A stretch of 13,188 bases of DNA from DATLEX01 sp035525015 (lineage in GTDB: Bacteria > Acidobacteriota > Thermoanaerobaculia > Gp7-AA8), in contig DATLFC010000086.1 of the NCBI GenBank assembly GCA_035525015.1, forward strand, positions 1-13,188. Reading direction: 5' to 3'. Position 1 is the stretch's first letter, and the number at the start of each line of letters is the position of its first letter. Below the pieces are notes generated by a model, which saw nothing but the letters and a program-made list of their open reading frames with translations, was not told the origin of the DNA and searched no databases. Positions 5,890 through 13,188 of the stretch are shown here, piece after piece. The position numbers were made by a program, and so were the translations under genes.

Positions 5890-7875
5890 ATGAAACGACT
5901 CACGCTGCTCACCTCACTCACTCTGGCGCTCGCCATCCCGCTGCAGGCGGATGACGCGCGGCACCAGACCTACATCTCCTATGACGACGGCGGTACGCTC
6001 GTCCGTCCGGCCGACGACGACCGCGAGATGGAAGCGCGGGTGAATCTCCCGATCTTCCCGGGCGATGAGGTGATCACCAACCGGCGCGGCCGCACCGAGT
6101 TGCGCCTGGCCGACGGCAATATCCTCGCCCTCGACCGCGCCACCGCCATCCGCCTCGTCTCGGCGCTCGACAGCTACGAAGGCGATTCCGAAGAGACGAT
6201 CGTCGAGCTGCGCTACGGCAAAGTCGCCGTCTACCGGGTCCGCGATGCACGCGAGCACCTCCGCCTCGACACTCCGGGTGCCACCTACTTCGCCTCGAGC
6301 GAAGCGATCTTCTCCGTCGAGACCGACTCACGCGGCCGGGATCGCGTGACGGTTCTCGACGGAGTGATCGAAGTACGGACGCCCGCCCGCTCCACCCGCC
6401 TTCGCCGGGGGGAGTCCGCCGAGGTCGACAATCGTGGGATGTATGACCTGACTTCCTCGGCCGATGCGTCCGACGATTTCGAGCGCTGGTTTCTCGGTCG
6501 CTCGGAGCGCTACGGCCGCGAGGAGAGCCGGTACCTCGATCGCTCCCTTGCCTATTACGAGGACGAGCTGTCGAGCCACGGCTCGTGGATCCACACCAGT
6601 CATTACGGGTGGGCGTGGCGGCCGTCGGTCGCCGTGGGGTGGCGGCCGTACCACAACGGATACTGGTCCCGCAGCCGTTACGGCTGCCTCAACTGGGTCT
6701 CCTACGAGCCGTGGGGCTGGGTCCCCTATCACTACGGTCGCTGGTCGCATGACCCCTACCACGGATGGTTCTGGGTGCCGGGCATCGGCTACGCCCCCGC
6801 CTGGGTCTACTGGTGGTACGGCAACGGATACCTCGGGTGGGCGCCTGCCGGATGGTGGGACCTGCACCGCCCCTACTACAACTGGGCCTATCGGCCGTAT
6901 CACAACCGCGGCCTGACGTTCGGGGCCGGTTTCTACGGCCGGGTGCGCATCAACGACATCGATCTGCGCCCCTGGACATTCATCGATTCCAATACCATCG
7001 TCTCGAATCGCGTCGACCGCGCCGCGCTGACGACCGACGCCATCAGGGCCCGGCTGCAGCGTGACAATGGTGGATTCGCGACCGTGTCGAGCGATCCGGC
7101 GCGCTTCACGCGGGAAGAGTTCCGCGATCCGGCGGCCGCGATCAACCGGCGCTGGGAAGGCGTCGACACCGGACGTGCCGGTGCCGGGGCGGCCGTGACG
7201 CCCGTGGACGTGACACCGTTCATCCGGCGCGATGCGGAGCTGCCCGACGCGGTCCGCGATCGCGTCGTGCGCAACCGGCCGTCGGACGGCAGCCGTGCAC
7301 CGCAGCCCGCCGTCATCAGCGGTGGCGGCAGCTCGGGCGGCCTGGCTCCGATCAGGGGGGGAGGGGTGGCTCCGATCGGTCGTGGGGGCCTGGCACCGAT
7401 CGGCGGCGGAGGCCTGGCGCCGGTGGGCGGATCGAGCGGCTCCACAGGTCAGCGGGTGACCCGCGGCGGAAACACTCCCGCGCCGCCGCGTCAGGATGCG
7501 CCGGCCGTCAGAACGCCGGATACGCCGTCCGAGGGGGGAGCGTGGCGCGGCCGCGTGGTCCGTCCCAGCGGCGGCGAAACGCAGCGCGAGAGTAGATCGA
7601 GAACGACTACGCCCGCGACCGGGACGCGGGTGACCTCGCCGCCGTCGCGCGACGTGCCGGCGCGCGTGATCGACCGCATCGGCGGCGCGCGCGTGCAGTC
7701 GGGCGAGCGCAGCCGGGCGACCCGCGAAAGCGGCTCGTCCTCGACCCCTCCTAAGGTCGATCGTCCGTCGTCGTCGCCGCCGCCACGGGCGAGCAGCGGC
7801 GGGTCGAAACCGAGCAGCAGCGGCGGGTCGAAATCCGGCGGGAGTGACAGCGGAAGGATCAAACGGGATCAGTGA
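5890..7875 (+). CDS. Secreted FecR-domain protein with aromatic W/Y repeat region (DUF6600-like)
   Basis: 661 residues from ATG 5890, chosen for the ribosome binding site GGGAG and for the signal peptide that begins there (MKRLTLLTSLTLALAIPLQA, cleavage near 20). A FecR-like beta domain spans about 45-185 (FPGDEVITNRRGRTELRLADGN, then DTPGATYFAS, then VTVLDGVIEV). Residues 221-340 are very rich in Trp and Tyr, in repeats such as YGWAWRPSVAVGWRPYHNGYW and YHGWFWVPGIGYAPAWVYWW, as in DUF6600 proteins. The rest is low-complexity, with four GG[LV]AP[IV] repeats (484-514) and a Ser/Gly/Arg-rich basic tail. It is probably periplasmic or extracellular. FecR family members usually transduce signals to sigma factors, but no transmembrane helix beyond the signal peptide and no sigma gene is present here, so a structural or envelope role is as likely. 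Function is unknown. Confidence 0.85.
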   Translation: MKRLTLLTSLTLALAIPLQADDARHQTYISYDDGGTLVRPADDDREMEARVNLPIFPGDEVITNRRGRTELRLADGNILALDRATAIRLVSALDSYEGDSEETIVELRYGKVAVYRVRDAREHLRLDTPGATYFASSEAIFSVETDSRGRDRVTVLDGVIEVRTPARSTRLRRGESAEVDNRGMYDLTSSADASDDFERWFLGRSERYGREESRYLDRSLAYYEDELSSHGSWIHTSHYGWAWRPSVAVGWRPYHNGYWSRSRYGCLNWVSYEPWGWVPYHYGRWSHDPYHGWFWVPGIGYAPAWVYWWYGNGYLGWAPAGWWDLHRPYYNWAYRPYHNRGLTFGAGFYGRVRINDIDLRPWTFIDSNTIVSNRVDRAALTTDAIRARLQRDNGGFATVSSDPARFTREEFRDPAAAINRRWEGVDTGRAGAGAAVTPVDVTPFIRRDAELPDAVRDRVVRNRPSDGSRAPQPAVISGGGSSGGLAPIRGGGVAPIGRGGLAPIGGGGLAPVGGSSGSTGQRVTRGGNTPAPPRQDAPAVRTPDTPSEGGAWRGRVVRPSGGETQRESRSRTTTPATGTRVTSPPSRDVPARVIDRIGGARVQSGERSRATRESGSSSTPPKVDRPSSSPPPRASSGGSKPSSSGGSKSGGSDSGRIKRDQ

Positions 7876-7959
7876 GTGTCATCCTGAGCGCCGCAGAGCG
7901 CGAAGGATCCCCTTCGAATCGGGGGATCCTTTCGCCGTCTTCGCGGCTCAGGATGACAC
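7876..7959. repeat. Compound inverted repeat (REP-like intergenic element)
   Basis: Outer arms of 14 bp (7876-7889 GTGTCATCCTGAGC / 7946-7959) enclose an inner perfect 10-bp stem AAGGATCCCC (7903-7912) / GGGGATCCTT (7922-7931). It starts one base after the FecR-gene stop. From memory, the words TCATCCTGAGC and AAGGATC in this order recur as an intergenic palindrome in several bacterial phyla, so it is probably a dispersed repeat. It may also end or stabilise the upstream transcript; there is no T tract. Confidence 0.8.
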
Positions 7960-7968
7960 GGGGTTCGT

Positions 7969-7974
7969 TAGAAT
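7969..7974 (+). promoter_or_regulatory. Candidate -10 element of a leaderless transcript
   Basis: TAGAAT matches TATAAT at 5 of 6 positions and ends 6 bases before GTG 7981. Transcription would therefore begin at or next to the start codon. No good -35 is visible at normal spacing, and no Shine-Dalgarno sequence precedes the gene. Confidence 0.3.
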
Positions 7975-7980
7975 CAGCGG

Positions 7981-8220
7981 GTGTCCGTGCCTCTCTTCTT
8001 CGCCCTCTACTGCATCGAGGCCGGGCTCTTCTTCACCGTGGTGCCGTGGACGCGGCTCTGGACGATGAATCCATGGCTGCACCAGAGCCTCACCATCGGG
8101 CTCTGGGTCGATAACCCGTTCGTGCGCGGCTTCGTCTCCGGCTTCGGCATCGTGCACATCCTCGTCGGCGTGAAGGACCTCCTGCGCCTGGCGCGCGCGC
8201 GGCGACGGGAGCGCGTGTGA
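7981..8220 (+). CDS. Small two-helix membrane protein, function unknown
   Basis: 79 residues. Two hydrophobic segments are visible: about 3-22 (PLFFALYCIEAGLFFTVVPW) and about 47-65 (FVRGFVSGFGIVHILVGVKD). They are joined by a short loop with WTMNPWLHQSLTIGLWVDNP, and a strongly basic tail (ARARRRERV) probably faces the cytoplasm. I do not recognise a named family. GTG 7981 is the first start; GTG 7987 would also work. No ribosome binding site is seen, but a TAGAAT box lies just upstream. The stop overlaps the start of the response regulator as GTGA, so the two are probably translated together. It may report on or respond to the regulator's membrane signal, but this rests only on context. Confidence 0.75.
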   Translation: MSVPLFFALYCIEAGLFFTVVPWTRLWTMNPWLHQSLTIGLWVDNPFVRGFVSGFGIVHILVGVKDLLRLARARRRERV

Positions 8221-9593
8221 AGCGTCTGCTGATCGTCGAGGACAAGGAATCCCTCGCCCAGATGTTGAAGGAGACGGTCGAGTCGGAAGGGCTGGAGGCG
8301 GAGATCGCCGCCACGGGCAGCGATGCCACGAAACGGCTCGCCGACGGCGCGCGCTACATGGCGGTGCTCACGGACCTCCGGCTGCCGGGCGCCGACGGCA
8401 TCCAGGTTCTCAAGCAGGCCCGTGAATCCGATCCCGATCTGCCGGTCATCGTCATGACCGCATTCGGGACCATCGAAAATGCGGTGGAGGCGATGAAGCT
8501 CGGCGCCTACGACTTCGTGCAGAAGCCGGTCGACGTCGATTACCTGATTCTCCTGCTCCGCCGCTGCCGCGAGCATCGCGAGCTCCGCTCGGAGAACCTG
8601 CTCCTCAAGGAGGAGTTCCAGAAGCGCTACCGGCTGCCGGCCATCATCGGCGAATCGCCGCGCATGCTCGAGGTCTCTCACGCCGTGCAGAAGGTCGCGC
8701 CGACCGACTCCTCGGTGCTGATCCAGGGAGAGTCGGGGACCGGGAAGGAGCTGTTCGCTCGCGCCATTCATCAACTGTCACCGCGCGCCAACCGTCCCTT
8801 CGTGGCCATCAACTGCGCCGCCATCCCCGACACGCTCATCGAGAACGAGTTGTTCGGGCACGAGAAGGGATCGTTCACCGGCGCGAGCGCCCGGCAGGCG
8901 GGGAAGTTCGAGCTCGCCGACACGGGAACGGTGTTCCTCGACGAGATCGGCGAGCTGGGACAGGGGATCCAGTCGAAGCTTCTCCGGGTGCTGCAGGAAC
9001 GGAGGTTCGAGCGCATCGGCGGGTCGGCGACGCTCGACGTCGACGTGCGGATCATCTGCGCGACGAACCGGCGGCTCGAGGACGACGTGCGGTCGGGACG
9101 GTTCCGCGAGGATCTCTTCTTCCGCGTCAACGTCTTTCCCATCACCGTTCCGCCGCTGCGTGCGCGCCGCGAAGACATCGAGCCGCTGACCGACTTCTTC
9201 GTGCAGCGGTTCGCGCGCGAGCTCGGCAAGCCCGGCCTGCGAGTCAGCGACGAGGCGCGGGCCACGCTGCGCGGCTACGCCTGGCCGGGCAATATCCGCG
9301 AGCTCGAGAACTGCATCGAGCGGGCGGCCATCCTCTGCGAAAAGAACAGCATCGAGCCGCCCGATCTCCACATCAGCTCCTCCTCGCGCCAGTCGGGCGA
9401 GCTGCTGGAGAGCGCCATCGATCTCTCCGGCAACCTCGGCGAAGCCGTCGACCGCGCCACGCGGGCCGTCGAACGTCTCAAGATCATGCACGCTCTCCGC
9501 TCCACCGCCTCCCGCTCCGAAGCAGCCGACCTCCTCGGCGTCTCCGCACGGACCCTGCAGGCGAAGATCAAGGAGCTCGAGCTCGATGAGTGA
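8217..9593 (+). CDS. Sigma-54-dependent NtrC-family response regulator
   Basis: 458 residues with three domains in order. Receiver domain (1-120): acidic pair E8/D9, phosphoacceptor D53 (LTDLRLPGADG), T81 and K103. AAA+ sigma-54 activator domain (about 143-375): Walker A GESGTGKE (171-178), sigma-54 contact loop GSFTGA (218-223, Ser in the second place of GAFTGA, a common variant), Walker B VFLDEIGEL (D242), sensor ATNRRL, FREDLFFRVNVFP and WPGNIRELENCIERA. C-terminal Fis-like helix-turn-helix (about 430-455; RSEAADLLGVSARTLQAKIKEL). GTG 8217 has GGGAG 5 bases upstream and overlaps the previous stop by 4 bases. It should bind upstream of sigma-54 promoters after phosphorylation. No histidine kinase gene is visible in the window, so its signal is unknown. 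Confidence 0.95.
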   Translation: MKRLLIVEDKESLAQMLKETVESEGLEAEIAATGSDATKRLADGARYMAVLTDLRLPGADGIQVLKQARESDPDLPVIVMTAFGTIENAVEAMKLGAYDFVQKPVDVDYLILLLRRCREHRELRSENLLLKEEFQKRYRLPAIIGESPRMLEVSHAVQKVAPTDSSVLIQGESGTGKELFARAIHQLSPRANRPFVAINCAAIPDTLIENELFGHEKGSFTGASARQAGKFELADTGTVFLDEIGELGQGIQSKLLRVLQERRFERIGGSATLDVDVRIICATNRRLEDDVRSGRFREDLFFRVNVFPITVPPLRARREDIEPLTDFFVQRFARELGKPGLRVSDEARATLRGYAWPGNIRELENCIERAAILCEKNSIEPPDLHISSSSRQSGELLESAIDLSGNLGEAVDRATRAVERLKIMHALRSTASRSEAADLLGVSARTLQAKIKELELDE

Positions 9594-9813
9594 TCCCATT
9601 CCCACATCGAAGGACGTCGTGGCCTACCTGAACGAGCGCTTCGCCGCGCGCGATCTTCCCTACCGCCTCGAGAACGTCGCCGTCCTCCCCTACATGAATC
9701 CGATGTGGCTCGCCAACTGGGATGTCCCGCAGCTCACCGACGCCCCCGAGCGCGACATCATCGAAGAAGAGATCCGCGAAGCCCGCTGGAAGTTCCCTCA
9801 GGTCCTGGAGTAA
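9586..9813 (+). CDS. Small acidic protein of unknown function, coupled to the regulator
   Basis: 75 residues. ATG 9586 lies within the 3' end of the regulator gene (8-base overlap) with AGGAG at 9571-9575, which is good support for real translation. The sequence begins with a probable helix (SKDVVAYLNERFAARDLPYR), followed by a hydrophobic and aromatic middle (VLPYMNPMWLANW) and an acidic helix (APERDIIEEEIREARWKF). There is no signal peptide or membrane segment. I do not recognise the family. Operon context suggests it could modulate or depend on the regulator. The stop TAA directly abuts the stop of the convergent gene on the other strand. Confidence 0.75.
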   Translation: MSDPIPTSKDVVAYLNERFAARDLPYRLENVAVLPYMNPMWLANWDVPQLTDAPERDIIEEEIREARWKFPQVLE

Positions 9814-12135
9814 TCAGTGCCAGGTGAAGGGGGTGCTGGGGAGGCGGGTGACGTGGCCGGCGCCGTCGACGATCTCGATCTGGACGTCGGTGTGTCGCGG
9901 CGTCCCTTTCGGGCGCCTCGGAAGCGTCGCGTGAAGGCCCGGCTCCGGGACTTTGGGGTACCAGGGAAACTGGGCGAGGACGTCAGGGCGCTGGAAGTGC
10001 TGCATCGGGATGCGCAGCCGTCCGTTGTCGATGAGGACCGCGGCGCTCCGGATCCCGTGTGGTGAGAGTGCCCACCCCGATACGTCCAGCCGCCGGGTCT
10101 GCGAGTCGTGGGGCCTGGGGAGCTCCATCCGGCCGAACGTCGAGGCGTTGTACGTCGCTTTTCCATCGAGAAAACTGCGCAGGCGCTCCTCCGGCCCGAA
10201 ATCGCGATAGGTCGTCCAGTCGGGCAGATTGCGCGTCAGGGCGAACACCCAGTCGCCCCAGACGCCGCTGTCGAAGCGGCGCAGAAAACGGATGCGGCCC
10301 GACTCGATCCCTTCTTCGATCCACGCCGCGGCGCTCGCCGTCCGGTGCGACAGCGCGTCGCCGTGCAGCACGATGAGCCTGGCGCCGCTCTTCTCGAGCA
10401 GCGTCGTGAAGGCCGCATCGAGCCGCTGCTGTTCGTACGCTTCGCGAATCGCCCGGTGCACCGGCGGCTCGAACCCGGAAGCCCCGTTCATCAGCGGAAC
10501 GCGATGCGCTGTCGAATGGAGCATGTAGAGCACCGTCGGCTCGGCGTCGGGCGGCAGCTCGAGCACCGGACCGACTCCGGCATCGGCGAGCCAGCGATAG
10601 AAGGGCGGCACGCCGACCGGCGCGTGCATCCATCGGAGCGCCGGGGTCACCTCCACGAGCATCAGCAGCGCCAGAACCGCCGCCATGACGCGGCGCCGCT
10701 CGATCAGCGCCTTCGCCCCGAGCGCCGTCCAGACGGCCAGGCCGACGTAGGCGATGACCGCCCACCGCGCCGGGACGCGAAGCGCGCTGAAGGCCGCTAC
10801 GTGCCGGTAGAGGATCGTGTACAGGAACGCGTTGAGGCCGAGCGAACCGAGAAAGCCGAGAACGATCCAACCGGCGGACGCCCACGCGTCGGGACCGAAG
10901 CGTGAGTCGGCGGCCGCTGTGCGCAGCGATCGTCCTCGATCCCCACCGAGCGCGCGCGGGAAACGGATCAGCAGCCGGACGGCGAGCAGGATGATGGTGA
11001 CCAGGATCGAAAGATTCGTCCGAAGGAGCACCGTCACCGCAGCCGCCCCAACGATGAGGCCATCCAGCAGAATGAGTGGAGCGCGCCTCTCCACACGCGC
11101 GCCGGGCGGCACGGCTCGAAGCGCGGGTGAGGACACCCGCGCCCCGCGGGTCATCACGGCGGCGGCGGCCATCAGAAACAGCGGCAGGAGTCCCGGGAAA
11201 AGCGTCAGCTCGTTCCGGATGTCGGGCGGCTGGTAGGGGCCGTACACGCGGCTTCGCGTCGTCGTCTGCAGCCAGTTCGCCGGCGTCGCGGATCCCGACC
11301 GTACCTCGTCCCGAGACCGTCTCATCCCATACAACTCCGCGACGTGACGATAGGGGAGGAGCACAGGCAGCAGGACGAGGCCCGCGAGCGCCAGGGCAGA
11401 GGCGAGCTGGATCCAGAATCGCGCGTCGCGCTTCGAATCCAGCACGGCGAGAACCGCGATGGTGAGCAGGAGCGCCACCCCGCCAAACAGGAGAAAGTGA
11501 ATGTTGGTCAGACCGTTGATCACGAACGCGCCGAAGACGAGAGCGGCCCGGCCGATCGACGGCCGCCGCCAGTACGCGATCACCGCCGCGAGCAGCAGCG
11601 GCAGCCATCCGCTCCAGAGGACCTGCACGTGCGAGAGCTGGTCGAACTTGTACGAGACGAACGCGAAGAAAATGCCGCCGATGATCGACGGCAGCGTCGC
11701 GCGTGTGACCACGCGCGCCAGCACGAATGCGCCGTATCCGGCATGTGTGAAACCGAGGAGCAGGAGGATGTTGTAGACGGTCAGCGGCGCGAGGCCGGCC
11801 AGCTGGAAAGGAATGGCGAAGATCGCGATGCCGATCAGATTCTCGCTGAAAGCCAGCGGCATCTCCGCCGGATGAAAGATCGGAGCCTGGAACACTCCGA
11901 GGGGGTTGTGAATGAGAGCCCATCCCACCCAGTCGATGATCCAGGCGTTGAGAAGCGGATCGCCGAGATCGGGAACCGCGGTCGGCAGCCGGATGGCTAG
12001 CGGCCAGGTGGCGGCTACGGCCAGCGCGGCAAAGAGGAGAAAAACGGCCGACTCGCGGATCGCTGGCCGTAGCCGAATGGAGAATGGAGAATTGAGAATT
12101 GAGAATGCCGCCGGCCGCCAATTCTCAATTCTCAA
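9814..12135 (-). CDS. Polytopic membrane protein, GT-C glycosyltransferase-like
   Basis: 773 residues from TTG 12135. After the first transmembrane helix (VFLLFAALAVAATWPLAI) comes an outside loop with DLGDPLLNAWIIDW, resembling the acidic motif in the first loop of GT-C transferases. Many further hydrophobic helices follow (for example YNILLLLGFTHAGYGAFVLA, LVFGAFVINGLTNIHFLLF, ILVTIILLAVRLLI), up to about residue 500. A soluble C-terminal portion (~270 residues) contains PVLELPPDAEPTVLYML. It may transfer a lipid-linked sugar outside the membrane; this is inferred from topology only and no known gene name fits. The first ~20 residues are encoded by a heptad repeat, so the true start is doubtful; no ATG, GTG or TTG occurs between residue 2 and the GTG in DWVGW. 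An AGGA-loop palindrome lies within the gene. It is probably co-transcribed with the upstream deaminase gene. Confidence 0.7.
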   Translation of the reverse strand: MRIENWRPAAFSILNSPFSIRLRPAIRESAVFLLFAALAVAATWPLAIRLPTAVPDLGDPLLNAWIIDWVGWALIHNPLGVFQAPIFHPAEMPLAFSENLIGIAIFAIPFQLAGLAPLTVYNILLLLGFTHAGYGAFVLARVVTRATLPSIIGGIFFAFVSYKFDQLSHVQVLWSGWLPLLLAAVIAYWRRPSIGRAALVFGAFVINGLTNIHFLLFGGVALLLTIAVLAVLDSKRDARFWIQLASALALAGLVLLPVLLPYRHVAELYGMRRSRDEVRSGSATPANWLQTTTRSRVYGPYQPPDIRNELTLFPGLLPLFLMAAAAVMTRGARVSSPALRAVPPGARVERRAPLILLDGLIVGAAAVTVLLRTNLSILVTIILLAVRLLIRFPRALGGDRGRSLRTAAADSRFGPDAWASAGWIVLGFLGSLGLNAFLYTILYRHVAAFSALRVPARWAVIAYVGLAVWTALGAKALIERRRVMAAVLALLMLVEVTPALRWMHAPVGVPPFYRWLADAGVGPVLELPPDAEPTVLYMLHSTAHRVPLMNGASGFEPPVHRAIREAYEQQRLDAAFTTLLEKSGARLIVLHGDALSHRTASAAAWIEEGIESGRIRFLRRFDSGVWGDWVFALTRNLPDWTTYRDFGPEERLRSFLDGKATYNASTFGRMELPRPHDSQTRRLDVSGWALSPHGIRSAAVLIDNGRLRIPMQHFQRPDVLAQFPWYPKVPEPGLHATLPRRPKGTPRHTDVQIEIVDGAGHVTRLPSTPFTWH
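11121..11142. repeat. AGGA-loop palindrome, copy 2 (inside the membrane-protein gene)
   Basis: Perfect 9-bp stem GCGCGGGTG (11121-11129) / CACCCGCGC (11134-11142) with loop AGGA. The 12-base core GGTGAGGACACC is identical to copy 1 in accB. The pair next to it is G-C here and C-G there, so the stem is conserved while the sequence changes. On the coding strand it encodes the RGARVSSPAL region, a loop between hydrophobic helices. Confidence 0.75.
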
Positions 12136-12153
12136 TTCTCAATTCTCAATTCT
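12075..12153. repeat. Inverted pair of heptanucleotide tandem repeats at a gene junction
   Basis: Left array 12075-12106: two GAATGGA, two GAATTGA and a partial GAAT. Right array 12120-12153: four AATTCTC and a partial AATTCT. The two arrays are inverted relative to each other around a GC-rich spacer (CCGCCGGCCGCC at 12107-12118). Sharp AT-richness contrasts with the surrounding GC-rich DNA. The right array contains the TGA stop of the deaminase gene and the TTG start proposed for the membrane-protein gene. Confidence 0.92.
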
Positions 12154-13188
12154 TTTCAGGCTTTTCAGAATCTTCGCCCGGTACTCCTTCGCCTTCTCAA
12201 TGACTTCCGCCTCGTCGATCGTCAGCAGCCGGCCGCGGCGCATCAGAATACGGCCGTCGACGATCGTCGTGACGACGGAGCTGCCGGAGGCGGCGTAGAC
12301 GATGGCCGACTCGACCGAGTAGACCGGCTGGGAACGAACGTTCTGCAAGTCGATGATGGCGATGTCGGCGCGCTTCCCTTTCTCGAGTGTGCCGATCTTA
12401 CCGGCGAGGCCGAGGACGCGCGCGCCGCCGATGGTGGCCATCTCCAGGACCTCGCGGGCCGTCAGGGCCTTCGGATCGCTGCGTGTGATCTTCTGCAGGC
12501 GCGCCGCGCTGGCCATCTCCTCGATCATGTCGAGGTTGTTGTTCGAGCCCGCCGGACCGTCGGTACCGAGGCCGACGTTGACGCCGATGCGCTGCATCGC
12601 CACCACCGGCGCCACACCCGAGGCCAGCATCATGTTGCTCTCTGGGCAATGCACGACGCCGGTGCCCCGCTTCGCGAACTGGTGCAGCTCGTTCTCCGTG
12701 AGCCAGACGCCGTGCGCCGCGACGACGTCGGGCCCGAGAAAGCCGATCGATTCGAGGTAGGCGCCCGGCGTCATCCCGTTCGCCCGCTCCGCGACCTGCC
12801 GCAGCTCGTCCCGCGTCTCGGAAACGTGGATCAGGATCGGCACGCCCAGCTCCGTGGCCAGCTTCCGGACCTGCTGCAGATGCTCGCGCGAGACGGTGAA
12901 CGGCGCGTGCGGCGCGAAGGCGGGAGTGATGAGTGGATCGTCCTTCCACTCGGCGACGAACTTCCGCATGTAGGCGATGCCTTCGTCCCACGTCTTGTTG
13001 TCGGGCGCGGGAAAATCGATCAGCGTTTCGCCGAGGACGGCGCGGAGCCCGGCGCGCTTCGTTTCTCGCGCGATGTCCGACTCGAAGTAGTACATGTCGC
13101 CGAACGTCGTCGTTCCGGAACGGATCATCTCCGCCGCCGCCAGCCGCGTTCCCCACTTCACGAACTCCCGGTCCACATTCTTCGCCTC
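12139..13188 (-). CDS. mtaD: Amidohydrolase, probable 5-methylthioadenosine/S-adenosylhomocysteine deaminase, N-terminus outside the window
   Basis: The frame stays open to the window edge (the last visible codons read EAKN before VDREFVKW), leaving 349 residues; roughly 80-90 N-terminal residues with the HxH metal motif are missing. MtaD-type enzymes hydrolytically deaminate methylthioadenosine and S-adenosylhomocysteine in the cytoplasm. Visible signatures: AAAEMIRSGTTTFGDMYYFE, APHAPFTVS, HVSETRDEL (His plus catalytic-type Glu), AAHGVWL (metal His), GTGVVHCPESNMMLASG and GLGTDGPAGSNNNLDM (metal Asp), then GTLEKGKRADIAIIDL near the end. These fit MtaD better than generic cytosine or guanine deaminases, but substrate choice within the family is not certain. 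The stop TGA lies inside a heptad repeat, so the final RIEN residues are repeat-encoded. Confidence 0.85.
   Translation of the reverse strand, partial: EAKNVDREFVKWGTRLAAAEMIRSGTTTFGDMYYFESDIARETKRAGLRAVLGETLIDFPAPDNKTWDEGIAYMRKFVAEWKDDPLITPAFAPHAPFTVSREHLQQVRKLATELGVPILIHVSETRDELRQVAERANGMTPGAYLESIGFLGPDVVAAHGVWLTENELHQFAKRGTGVVHCPESNMMLASGVAPVVAMQRIGVNVGLGTDGPAGSNNNLDMIEEMASAARLQKITRSDPKALTAREVLEMATIGGARVLGLAGKIGTLEKGKRADIAIIDLQNVRSQPVYSVESAIVYAASGSSVVTTIVDGRILMRRGRLLTIDEAEVIEKAKEYRAKILKSLKRIEN

Noticed and set aside
9817..11236. Several forward-strand frames (up to 265 residues) opposite the membrane-protein gene
   Set aside because: They have Arg/Pro/Ala-rich shadow composition, lack coherent domains and lie opposite a coherent membrane protein.
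9983..12121. 712-residue alternative minus-strand frame inside the membrane-protein gene
   Set aside because: Its translation is Arg/Ala/Gly/Ser-rich without membrane helices, the usual mark of a shifted GC-rich frame. The overlapping frame gives coherent transmembrane helices.

Overview
The window is GC-rich, densely packed bacterial chromosome, with no RNA genes, phage or transposase genes and no CRISPR array visible. My best guess is Acidobacteriota or a nearby lineage. The guess rests on the mix of genes: a secreted FecR/aromatic-repeat protein, an IPT/TIG Ig-fold surface protein, a TPR plus Roadblock pair beside accBC, and a large GT-C-like membrane protein. It is inference, because no phylogenetic marker is present.

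Layout. Bases 1-1104 hold the 3' end of a secreted Ig-fold (TIG) protein closed by a strong hairpin terminator. Bases 1183-5735 look like one forward operon: TPR protein, Roadblock/LC7 protein (8-base overlap), accB (TTG start), accC, aroK and a metallophosphoesterase (GTGA overlap). It combines the biotin carrier and biotin carboxylase of acetyl-CoA carboxylase with shikimate kinase and a putative MglB-like regulatory pair. A 154-base regulatory gap with direct and inverted repeats precedes a secreted FecR-domain protein (5890-7875), which is followed by a compound inverted repeat. A second tightly overlapping cluster (7981-9813) encodes a small membrane protein, a sigma-54-dependent NtrC-type response regulator and a small unknown protein. 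It abuts, with no gap, two genes on the minus strand: a GT-C-like polytopic membrane protein (9814-12135) and, upstream of it, an amidohydrolase of the MtaD type (12139 to the window edge, missing its N-terminus).

The most unusual content is not a gene but a set of small repeats. (1) Period-7 tandem repeats in inverted pairs occur at two clear places with unrelated sequences: GGCCTCG/CCGAGGC inside the TPR gene, and GAATTGA/AATTCTC at the junction of the two minus-strand genes, where the repeat supplies both a stop codon and the only plausible start codon. A weaker period-7 trace lies between accB and accC. (2) Two copies of a palindrome with the invariant core GGTGAGGACACC and compensating stem bases sit inside the coding regions of accB and of the membrane protein. 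(3) The two spacers flanking accC share CGTTGGTCG and GAACAACG. Together these suggest a genome colonised by short mobile or slippage-born repeats that invade reading frames.
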